This document shows positions 35,551 to 43,153 of a stretch of DNA of 64,000 bases, one piece after another. The notes beneath the pieces were generated by a model. It made no database searches, was not told the origin of the DNA, and saw only the letters and a program-made list of their open reading frames with translations. Numbering within the stretch: position 1 is the stretch's first letter; the number at the start of each line of letters is the position of its first letter. Both the position numbers and the translations under genes were made by a program. Origin of the DNA: Pseudobacteroides cellulosolvens ATCC 35603 = DSM 2933 (GTDB lineage Bacteria > Bacillota > Clostridia > Acetivibrionales > DSM-2933); NCBI RefSeq assembly GCF_001262605.1, contig NZ_LGTC01000001.1, forward strand, positions 1,474,501 to 1,538,500, written 5' to 3'.

Positions 35551-37176
35551 TTATATTAACGACTTTACAGTACTTAATAAAATCAGTGCAAACACAGAAG
35601 TTACTGCGGTGAGTATTAGCGAGAATACAAATGCTACTTTTATAACACTGTTTTCTTCACCTAATTTATCTATCGACGCTGCAGCATTTTGCAGTTTGGC
35701 TGGAGATATAACACTAGCAAGACCTCCTCCAAATGCCAAAGCTGCTGTAATAATAACAAGCCCTGTTATTCCATGACCTAGATTTTTTGCCGTAGCCATT
35801 GTGTATTTGGCAAACATTCCTATGGTAGAAGCCTCACTTCCCGTTATGAATCCGCCAAACAGTCCAATAAAGCCTACTATAGCACCATATGCACCTTTAA
35901 AAACATCAGATGAGAAGTTTGCAAGTACTACAACCATACTATCAACTACATTTTTCTGTTCTGCAATGTTAAAACCGGACATATTCATAATTTCTCCAAT
36001 TGCAAAGAATATGGCTGCTGAGAAAATCGGACGTGGTGCCCTTTTTTTCCACACTTGAAGTGTTTCTTTTATCTGCTTGCCTGTTGGCCTTATGAATATC
36101 ATTGAAAGAATTGTGCTGACAAAAATCCAAGTATACGCATTCCATAATACCCTTGTCTTGATTTCTTCCTTGAAGTTTGCCGATAAACCTTTAATAGGCA
36201 AAGTCATTTCTTTATACAGATAATTAAACATATCCTTTGGCATGTTTAATGCCAGTATTAGGATTATAAGTAAAAACCATGGTGTTAAAGCTTTCCACAG
36301 AGGGAATTTCTTTTCGTAGTCCAATTCCTCCTTGGAAAGTTTGCTTCTATCTATAATCTTCTTGCCTGTAACAAGAAGATAAATTACCATTGCAACAATT
36401 ACCGCCAAACCGCACAATACACCGGTTAAAGTAACCAAGTTTTCAAACTTGTTTGTAAAGAATGACACTACACCGATGACAAAACCTGTGATTAAGCATG
36501 GAAGCCATCCTTGCTTGATTGCATTCCACTTTCCAACTATCCAAAGCATACAAAAACCGATCATTGTTGAAACCACCGGCAGGAACATAAAAAATATGCT
36601 TCCTATCTGTGCCAGGGTCAACTCCGGCCCTAATTGGTTTTGCTTGATGAAACCGTTGGCCATATCATAAAAAACAACTACAGGAGCACCCAATAGTGCA
36701 TATGTACATAACGAGTCATAGCCTATAGCAGGAAGTGCTATTGCAACATATGTGCTGTATCCCATTGCAATAAGAATCGGGGGTAATATCGATACCGGTG
36801 TTGCACCCACTGCAACCATTAGTGTACCAAACCCGATACTTATCATCATTATCTGCACAGCTTTATTTTCACTGGCTATGGTTTTGATGAAGATTATAAC
36901 CCTTTTTAATGCACCTGTCTTTTCCATGAATGCCATTTGAAGAAGAGAAGTTGCTACTATAAGAGATACCGGAAAGGATTTAACAAAACCCGCTATGGTC
37001 GAACGACCAATGACTTCTAGTGAAGTCTTAAAAAAGAAAACTGCAATTACTGAAATTACCAACCAACCTACAATACCGCTTACATCTGCTGGTTTTTTCC
37101 AGATAATAAGCATACCCAAAATTACCGCAATCGGCAATAGGGTCAATAGGAGAGACCCCCATGTCCCAAGATCCAT
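35551..37176 (-). CDS. LctP-family L-lactate permease-like transporter
   Basis: A 541-residue protein with 12 or more membrane helices. Family blocks include IMMISIGFGTLMVAVGATPV, PAIGYDSLCTYALLGAP, the GGFITGSEASTIGMFAKYT pore-like motif and the C-terminal ISPAKLQNAAA. LctP proteins import lactate or glycolate by proton symport. Its position between a PaaK gene and the radical SAM gene leaves the real substrate open; an aryl acid is possible. It is bracketed by repeat copies 3 and 4. Confidence 0.85.
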   Translation of the reverse strand: MDLGTWGSLLLTLLPIAVILGMLIIWKKPADVSGIVGWLVISVIAVFFFKTSLEVIGRSTIAGFVKSFPVSLIVATSLLQMAFMEKTGALKRVIIFIKTIASENKAVQIMMISIGFGTLMVAVGATPVSILPPILIAMGYSTYVAIALPAIGYDSLCTYALLGAPVVVFYDMANGFIKQNQLGPELTLAQIGSIFFMFLPVVSTMIGFCMLWIVGKWNAIKQGWLPCLITGFVIGVVSFFTNKFENLVTLTGVLCGLAVIVAMVIYLLVTGKKIIDRSKLSKEELDYEKKFPLWKALTPWFLLIILILALNMPKDMFNYLYKEMTLPIKGLSANFKEEIKTRVLWNAYTWIFVSTILSMIFIRPTGKQIKETLQVWKKRAPRPIFSAAIFFAIGEIMNMSGFNIAEQKNVVDSMVVVLANFSSDVFKGAYGAIVGFIGLFGGFITGSEASTIGMFAKYTMATAKNLGHGITGLVIITAALAFGGGLASVISPAKLQNAAASIDKLGEENSVIKVAFVFSLILTAVTSVFALILLSTVKSLI

Positions 37177-37272
37177 TTTCTACCATCCTCACTGTTCTAA
37201 ATTTCAATACCTACCGTACTAACCAACCTTATGGATTTATACTAGGAAATTGATTTAATTATATAAGATTAT

Positions 37273-37302
37273 TAAAAGTGTTTAATATATATAACACTTT
37301 TA
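37273..37302. terminator. Hairpin upstream of the permease gene
   Basis: AAAAGTGTT / AACACTTTT arms with an AT loop. It stands between the permease start and repeat copy 4, so it may be part of a leader or a terminator on the plus strand. Confidence 0.4.
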
Positions 37303-37310
37303 GTCATGAT

Positions 37311-37400
37311 TAAAATAACTTCCGCTATAAATTTCGCTCATGTGTTGACTTAACTCGTCAACACCCGCTCAAAAGCTGAAGTAATTTTTCATTCATGCCT
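37311..37400 (+). repeat. Structured intergenic repeat, copy 4
   Basis: About 90 bp, nearly identical to copy 3: AAATAACTTCCGCT, CGCTCAT, GTGTTGAC-ttaactc-GTCAACAC, CCGCTCAAAAGC, GAAGTAATTTTT. Its flanks carry CATGAT at the left and ATTCATG at the right, suggesting short terminal inverted repeats. Confidence 0.9.
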
Positions 37401-37461
37401 TAATATAAACATTTTATAATAATACAAAAGAAAAATAAAGAAAAATATGAAAAAACGTCGA

Positions 37462-38577
37462 TTAAGTTTTGTCTTCAATCATAGATATGAGTGGGAATAC
37501 ATCGTTATAGTGCTTTTGTATGAACATTCCGTTCCTTTTTTTGTATAATGTCTCAGCCAACCTGTCGGCAATAGGCATTACAATCCTTTCATGTGCACAT
37601 AAAACAGGTGAAACCATATCAATATTTCCCGTTGTTTGTAGATTGAGACAGCCGCAATGATGGTTACACCTTTTTCTTACTGCACAATCTTTGCAGCTTT
37701 CTTTTTCCTCTTCATTTCTATAGAAAAGTTCCTGCCTCTTATTTTCGTCAATACCTGTCAAGACATTTCCAATGCTGTAAAAGGAATTTCCCACAAACTG
37801 TACACATGGGTAAAGCCTTCCATCAGGTGCTGCAGAAACCTGTTTTTTACCCAGCTCACACCTTTCACTACTGTAACTGTCACAATTAATATGGGAACTA
37901 ATTTTAACCTCAAAGGGACTCAAATAAAATTTTTCTTCACTAATGGTCCTTTCATAGTAAAACTTTGAAAGTTTTTTATATTCTCTTTTTAAAATTTCCA
38001 TGTGATCATCGGTCCATGCCCCAGAATAGTCTAATGAGCATATGATATACTTAAAACCTTTTTCATAAAGAAAAATGACCGATTCGCAATAGAACTTCAC
38101 CGTATCGGGGCTTACAACCATCATAACCGGAGCATAGGGTCTGGCATCTATAAGCATGGGAAGTTTATCCACAAGCCTGTCATAGGTTCCCTTTCCTGCC
38201 TTATCAACTCTCATTTTATCATGCGCCTTTTGAACTCCATCAAAACTTAAGGCAATAAATAAATTCTCTTTTAATGAGTATTTTATAAATTCCTCATCAA
38301 GCAAAAGACCATTGGTTGTAATCTTGTAGTGAAATCCATAGTTCTGCCCCTTTTCCTTCCATTTGCAATAATCTATAATCTCATAAATAAGCTCTTTTTT
38401 TAGAAGTGGTTCTCCCCCGAAAAAAACTATTCCCAAGGACTCTCCTCCAATTTCGGCAGCCAAATCTACCGCTCTGCGAGCTGTTTCCAAACTCATTGTA
38501 CTTATTGCATCGCCATTAACATAGCAATACTTGCATGCCATGTTGCAATCATTGGTTAGGTGAAATGTAAAATGCAT
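37462..38577 (-). CDS. Radical SAM/SPASM peptide- or protein-modifying enzyme
   Basis: 371 residues. The radical SAM site is Cys11-x3-Cys15-x2-Cys18 (NDCNMACKYCYV), followed by GIVFFGGEPLL and TTNGLLL. The C-terminal SPASM region has many cysteines (CELGKKQVSAAPDGRLYPC, then CKDCAVRKRCNHHCGC and VLCAHE) for two auxiliary clusters. Such enzymes mature ribosomal peptides or install formylglycine. It is directly downstream (59 nt) of two paralogous lipoprotein genes, the only plausible substrates nearby. No sulfatase is present. GGAGGGAGAGG precedes the ATG. Confidence 0.9.
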   Translation of the reverse strand: MHFTFHLTNDCNMACKYCYVNGDAISTMSLETARRAVDLAAEIGGESLGIVFFGGEPLLKKELIYEIIDYCKWKEKGQNYGFHYKITTNGLLLDEEFIKYSLKENLFIALSFDGVQKAHDKMRVDKAGKGTYDRLVDKLPMLIDARPYAPVMMVVSPDTVKFYCESVIFLYEKGFKYIICSLDYSGAWTDDHMEILKREYKKLSKFYYERTISEEKFYLSPFEVKISSHINCDSYSSERCELGKKQVSAAPDGRLYPCVQFVGNSFYSIGNVLTGIDENKRQELFYRNEEEKESCKDCAVRKRCNHHCGCLNLQTTGNIDMVSPVLCAHERIVMPIADRLAETLYKKRNGMFIQKHYNDVFPLISMIEDKT

Positions 38578-38636
38578 CTATGCCTCTCCCTCCAAATGCA
38601 TGATTAATAACACTTTTAATTAAAGGTGATTAATAT

Positions 38637-39479
38637 TTATATAATCCCCTGAGCTTTTAGCCAGCTTAAAAAATCCCTAACCTGACCTCTTAGCTTGTCA
38701 GTGGCTTCTTTTCTCAACTCTTCCTCTGTGAAATCATAAATTTTATTATCTTTGAACTTTTCTGGACTAGGCTCCATCGGATCATAAAATACTCCTATTG
38801 CAGCATCAGCCTTCTTTTTTACCAATCCCTCTCTTAGTACCTCGGCAGCTTCATATGCAAGATACTCCTCCACCGAGCTTCTATAGCCCTGCTCAACTTT
38901 CCACCCTACATAATCTTCCTTAGATATAAATTCAAAACCTATTTTCTTGCCCTTATCATATCCGTCAAAAGTCATATCTCCATTTACCGAATTAACCTTC
39001 TTTTTGTTCTCACCATTAAAATCCAAGTAACAAAAAGTACTTGGTACTTCCATATCTTTTATAACTAGATCATTCTTTGTAAACTTTATGCCATATTTAT
39101 CCGCTTCATCACTTACCACCTTAAACGCCTCTTCCTCAGATAAAAAGACCGGCGGCACTACAGATGAGCAGCCAAAGCTGCCCATACCGTCCCCATGCTT
39201 GAAAACAGGAGGTATGAGTCCATCTTCTTTATCTAATTTAATGTTTAATGGTGCCTCAGAGTAAATCGAGTCAACAATCGAACTTGTCTTATCATTATCG
39301 TTTTGCATCTTTTCACAGCCTGAAAAACTAATTGCCAGAAGTGTTGAGGCAGCAATACAGACATAAGCGTTCTTTTTCCACCTATTTGGTATATTCTTTA
39401 AAAGTTCTGGATTCTCCAGTATAATATATTTTTCAGGGTACTTAGGTTTTTGGTACTTCTTTACAGGCATTAATTCCAC
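38637..39479 (-). CDS. Lipoprotein paralog 1, putative radical SAM partner
   Basis: 280 residues from a GTG start with GGAGGCGGATGCT upstream. Residues 1-38 are hydrophilic (MELMPVKKYQKPKYPEKYI...), unusually long before the membrane segment YVCIAASTLLAISFSGC, which ends in a lipobox. Then comes a motif IPPVFKHGDGMGSFGC and, a few residues on, PPVFLSEEEAFKVVSDEA. The C-terminal part (EVLREGLVKKKADAAIGVFYDP, DFLSWLKAQGII) is shared with the next paralog. No known catalytic domain is seen. The conserved leader-like N-terminus next to a SPASM enzyme suggests a modification substrate. Confidence 0.75.
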   Translation of the reverse strand: MELMPVKKYQKPKYPEKYIILENPELLKNIPNRWKKNAYVCIAASTLLAISFSGCEKMQNDNDKTSSIVDSIYSEAPLNIKLDKEDGLIPPVFKHGDGMGSFGCSSVVPPVFLSEEEAFKVVSDEADKYGIKFTKNDLVIKDMEVPSTFCYLDFNGENKKKVNSVNGDMTFDGYDKGKKIGFEFISKEDYVGWKVEQGYRSSVEEYLAYEAAEVLREGLVKKKADAAIGVFYDPMEPSPEKFKDNKIYDFTEEELRKEATDKLRGQVRDFLSWLKAQGII

Positions 39480-39516
39480 AGCATCCGCCTCCTTTTTAAT
39501 ACATAATACTTTTAAT

Positions 39517-40539
39517 TTATATAATACTCTGAGCCTTGAGCCAACTAATAAAATCTTTAACCTGTTCCCTTAGCTCATCAGCTGAATCTTTTCCCGTTTC
39601 GTTACTTTGTGAGTATGATTTTATCGGATCATAAAACACTCCTATTGCAGCATCCGCCTTCTTTTTTTCAAGTCCTTCCCTCAATACCATTGCAGCATTA
39701 TGAGTATTGTATGATATAGCTGTACCTCTTATCTTGTCCTTGGATTTCCAACTAACATAATCATCCTCCGATACAAATTCGAATCCTATTTTCTTAAGTT
39801 TATCATATCCATCGACCGATAGATTACCTTTTACTGAATCAGACTTTTTACTATTGTTGCCAGTAGGATTTAATTTGGTGCTTGGTATTTCCATATCCTT
39901 AATAACAAGGTCATCCTGTATAAATTTAATACCGTATTTCTTTGCTTCATCACTTATCACCATAAAAGCTTCTTCCTCTGTTAAAAACTCAGTATCTCCC
40001 ATAGAAAAACCTCCAAAAACTCCAATACCGTCCCCATGTTCAAAAACGGGAGGTATAAGGCTTCTAACCGACTTAACCTTAGTCTTTTCCTTAGTCTTTT
40101 CCTTAATATTTTCCTTAGCCTTTTCCTTAGCCTTTTCCTTGGGAGTACTCGTCGGAATTTTCCCAGGGGTATTTGATTTTGTAATAGACAGTGTATGTAA
40201 CGGTATATTAGACTTATTATCTAGCACAGTATTTATTGGCGTATTTATTGGCGTATTTATTGGCGTGTTTGAAGACATGGAACTATTCACAGCTACATTT
40301 TCTGTAGTTAGGGTTGACTCCAATGATGCAGAATATATGGAATCAACAACTAATTTGCGTTGTTCCGGGTTTTCACAACCCGAAAGACAAATTGCCAGAA
40401 GTGTTGAGGCTGCTATGCAGACATATGTATTCTTTTTCCACCTATTTGGTATATTCTTTAAAAGCTCAGGATCCTCCAGTATAATATATTTTTCAGGATA
40501 CCAAGGCTTTCTATAGCTCTTCACAGGCTTTAGTTCCAC
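39517..40539 (-). CDS. Lipoprotein paralog 2, with repetitive linkers
   Basis: 340 residues, GTG start with AAAGGAGGCGAATGTT. The first 55 residues match paralog 1 almost word for word (MELKPVKSYRKPWYPEKYII, then LLAICLSGCE). Between lipobox and core it has two low-complexity linkers, NTPINTPINTPINT and KEKAKEKAKENIKEKTKEKT, both from short DNA tandem repeats. The core motif is IPPVFEHGDGIGVFGGFS. Cys of the paralog 1 motif (FGC) is Gly here. First gene of a three-gene operon ending in the radical SAM gene. Confidence 0.75.
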   Translation of the reverse strand: MELKPVKSYRKPWYPEKYIILEDPELLKNIPNRWKKNTYVCIAASTLLAICLSGCENPEQRKLVVDSIYSASLESTLTTENVAVNSSMSSNTPINTPINTPINTVLDNKSNIPLHTLSITKSNTPGKIPTSTPKEKAKEKAKENIKEKTKEKTKVKSVRSLIPPVFEHGDGIGVFGGFSMGDTEFLTEEEAFMVISDEAKKYGIKFIQDDLVIKDMEIPSTKLNPTGNNSKKSDSVKGNLSVDGYDKLKKIGFEFVSEDDYVSWKSKDKIRGTAISYNTHNAAMVLREGLEKKKADAAIGVFYDPIKSYSQSNETGKDSADELREQVKDFISWLKAQSII

Positions 40540-40635
40540 AACATTCGCCTCCTTTTAAAGTATATATATGGTTATTATACTTTTTATTGACGAATCTCTC
40601 AATGCTTTTGTTCCAAACTATAAAACAAATTTGTC

Positions 40636-40794
40636 TTATCTGAAAAGTGTAGTGACAATAGGGAGAATGATGGACATCAACGCCATTATGACCGAACCTA
40701 TACTTGAAGTTTTATTGTTCTTCCATGTAAATTTTGCGAAGCTTAAAAGATATGCAGCAGGAATTAATGTTAGAATTATAAAAATATATCGCAT
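40636..40794 (-). CDS. Two-helix small protein of the ger operon (GerD-like position)
   Basis: A 52-residue ORF, MRYIFIILTLIPAAYLLSFA then KFTWKNNKTSS and a second hydrophobic helix ending LMSIILPIVTTLFR. Two membrane spans (about 3-20 and 33-50). Its ATG begins 3 nt after the gerC stop and GGGGGAATAAGTC gives it an RBS inside gerC, so coupling is clear. In several Bacillus species a small two-helix D protein is the fourth gene of ger operons and tunes receptor response; this could be the clostridial counterpart. Similarity is by size, topology and position only. Confidence 0.65.
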   Translation of the reverse strand: MRYIFIILTLIPAAYLLSFAKFTWKNNKTSSIGSVIMALMSIILPIVTTLFR

Positions 40795-40797
40795 GAC

Positions 40798-42063
40798 TTA
40801 TTCCCCCTTCTGCCCCTCGGATGAGATTATTTCCGAGCTCTTTAGCATGGTTCCGGTTCGCCTTATTCTAAATTCAATCTCTGTATTGATTTTTACATTT
40901 TTAAAACGTTTGAGCCAATTATATTCCTCCCATTCTGAAATTGTAAGAAAATGCATAGCTGCATAAGAGCCGAATTTAAATACATCCGAATTTAGATTCT
41001 GACATTTTTTAATAGTCTTATCCAAATGTTCTTTTATGTGATTTTTGAACTCTGTTTCCAATATTGGCTTAAGCTCTTCATTTTCGTAATCAACCGTACT
41101 TTGAATGGCAACTATATCACCTTCTAAAAATATTTTTAAATTTACCGTAGGATTATTTTCTTTAAAACCAACACTTATTTGCGGTTTTTTTTGTCTCCTG
41201 ACATCAAGAGTAACAGTAGTATCCTGCTTTTTGGGATCTTTTACAGCAAAATATCCCCTATTAAATTCATCCCTTACCATTAAAAGTGCACGGGTTTCAT
41301 CCCCATTTAGTTCACCCACCATCCTACCTCCGTCAAATACAGCTGTGCCGAAGAACTCAACATTACTTGCCCCTTTTCTCATAAGCTCTCCGGCATAATA
41401 ATCACCACTTGATTTAAAGGTTGTTTGTCCCTTTCCTTCACCCTCTTTAAATCTGTTATCATCATTTACCGCTGCAAGAATAGCAATAGGCTGTCCGTAA
41501 TATGTCTTAACATCATTAAGCATATCCCCATAGGTAGCACCACTAAAAAAGCCTGTATCCTCTTGCCTAGTCAATAAGTTTTGTTGTTTCTTTGACAGCG
41601 AAGAACTTACTGTCAGGATATTTTTTTCCAAGAACTTGCTTGCTGATCCCTTTGAAACAATAACACTTATCTGTCTTCTTATTTGCCTAGATCTTATAAA
41701 GCCATTTATATAAGTATCTATACCTTCTCTAGCCAGTTCTTCGGAAAAAACCATATACTTGGTATGCATATAATTTAACTGTCTTGACAAAAATGAATTT
41801 ATCATATTTACTCCTGAATAAAATGATGGACAGTCAATAACAATATTTTCTATTTCACCATGTGACTTAGCAGTGCCGCCCCCATTATCACCGCCTTTCA
41901 TACTTGGTACTTGAACGGTTACTCTGAGCTTATCTGTTATGCCTTTTTCCATTCCAATGCTGTAAACATATCCCCACTCTGTAATCTCTTTAGCGTCATA
42001 ACACCCTGTCAACGAAGAAAATACAATAATGCAAACTACCGCAAATAAAAGGTTCTTAGGCAT
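40798..42063 (-). CDS. gerC: Spore germinant receptor subunit C (Ger(x)C family lipoprotein)
   Basis: 421 residues starting MPKNLLFAVVCIIVFSSLTGC, a lipoprotein signal with lipobox LTGC. Family blocks: DAKEITEWGYVYSIGMEKG near the N-terminus and the C-terminal three-layer region (IKEHLDKTIKKCQNLNSDVF). Germinant receptor C subunits sit on the outer face of the inner spore membrane. It overlaps gerB by 8 nt. Confidence 0.93.
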   Translation of the reverse strand: MPKNLLFAVVCIIVFSSLTGCYDAKEITEWGYVYSIGMEKGITDKLRVTVQVPSMKGGDNGGGTAKSHGEIENIVIDCPSFYSGVNMINSFLSRQLNYMHTKYMVFSEELAREGIDTYINGFIRSRQIRRQISVIVSKGSASKFLEKNILTVSSSLSKKQQNLLTRQEDTGFFSGATYGDMLNDVKTYYGQPIAILAAVNDDNRFKEGEGKGQTTFKSSGDYYAGELMRKGASNVEFFGTAVFDGGRMVGELNGDETRALLMVRDEFNRGYFAVKDPKKQDTTVTLDVRRQKKPQISVGFKENNPTVNLKIFLEGDIVAIQSTVDYENEELKPILETEFKNHIKEHLDKTIKKCQNLNSDVFKFGSYAAMHFLTISEWEEYNWLKRFKNVKINTEIEFRIRRTGTMLKSSEIISSEGQKGE

Positions 42064-43153
42064 TTTTTTGTACTCCTTTCTTTTTTCTAATAATGGATAT
42101 AATAAGTGTTATTAAGGGTAACCCGAAAAATATAGTCCAACTATGCTGTCTTAAAATATTTACATATCCGATAACCTCTATAAAATCATCCGGCATCATG
42201 CTTATGGAAAACAATATAACGGCTGAAGGGATTATTACAGGCCTCATATCCTGAATTCGAAAAGATTTGCAATAAGTACTAATGGTGCAATATAAAAGAA
42301 AGCTTATACTCACCATAGTTCCTATGCACCAGGTAAACAGAAAAAATGGATCAAGCCTTTGAAAGAAGCCCCCTATTTGTATTATTCTGGCCAACTCATA
42401 CATACGTGATGTAATTTCCTGAGATGTTGCATAGCTAAATGCCATCATGCTTGCTAATAGTGACAGGCTCGCAATCAATCCTGATATGATTATTGAAATA
42501 TAACCGGATTTTTTAAGCTGTGATAAGCCTTGTAAAGAGCTGGCTATTATACCTAAGACAATAACTTCCCCATAAAATGAGCTTCTCATTATTCCATTTA
42601 TAATTGTTTTATCCAAACCATTACCCATCATTGGAAAAAGGTTTTTTATATCATAATTGTTCCAAGCCATTACAATAACAACTAAAAATCCTGCCAAAAG
42701 AAAAATTGCAAACAACCTAGCAGCTCTTGCAATACTTTCCAATCCTAAAAAGCACACAATACTTGCTGCCGCAAGAAGCATTCCGATGACAAAACTCGGC
42801 GGTGTCAGAGGAAGTGAATAAACTTTTAAAACTTCAGCAAATTCCCTGAGAATTAAGGCTGTCATTATAAATAAAAAAATAGCAATTACAATTGAAAAAA
42901 CAAAACCAATTACCCTGCCAAGTGATTTTTCAAATGCCCCAATCAGATCTTCTCCAGGATAACGCTTAAGAAGCATACACAAAATAGTAAAACCAACTAA
43001 AGTAACAGCAGCAGATATAATTGTAGCATACCAGGATGAGGTTCCTAAAAGCCTTGCAATATATGCAGGACTGGTAAAATATACCTTTACACCAATTGTA
43101 ATGGCTATTAATGAAACTGACTCCTGCAAGCCAATCTTACCCTCTCTTATCAT
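42056..43153 (-). CDS. gerB: Spore germinant receptor permease-like subunit B
   Basis: 365 residues with about ten membrane helices, member of the amino acid permease-like GerAB family (REGKIGLQESVSLIAITIGV at the start, ARAARLFAIFLLAGF midway, GYVNILRQHSW near the end). B subunits bind the germinant. The gene overlaps gerA by 4 nt and gerC by 8 nt, typical of a ger operon. Confidence 0.93.
   Translation of the reverse strand: MIREGKIGLQESVSLIAITIGVKVYFTSPAYIARLLGTSSWYATIISAAVTLVGFTILCMLLKRYPGEDLIGAFEKSLGRVIGFVFSIVIAIFLFIMTALILREFAEVLKVYSLPLTPPSFVIGMLLAAASIVCFLGLESIARAARLFAIFLLAGFLVVIVMAWNNYDIKNLFPMMGNGLDKTIINGIMRSSFYGEVIVLGIIASSLQGLSQLKKSGYISIIISGLIASLSLLASMMAFSYATSQEITSRMYELARIIQIGGFFQRLDPFFLFTWCIGTMVSISFLLYCTISTYCKSFRIQDMRPVIIPSAVILFSISMMPDDFIEVIGYVNILRQHSWTIFFGLPLITLIISIIRKKKGVQKNA

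Noticed and set aside
40080..40270. Short repeats considered as a CRISPR array
   Set aside because: Units are 12-18 bp, contiguous and in frame; there are no spacers and no cas genes.
40568..40966. 132-residue plus-strand ORF
   Set aside because: It lies antisense to gerC and the 52-residue gene, with no RBS and unlikely composition.
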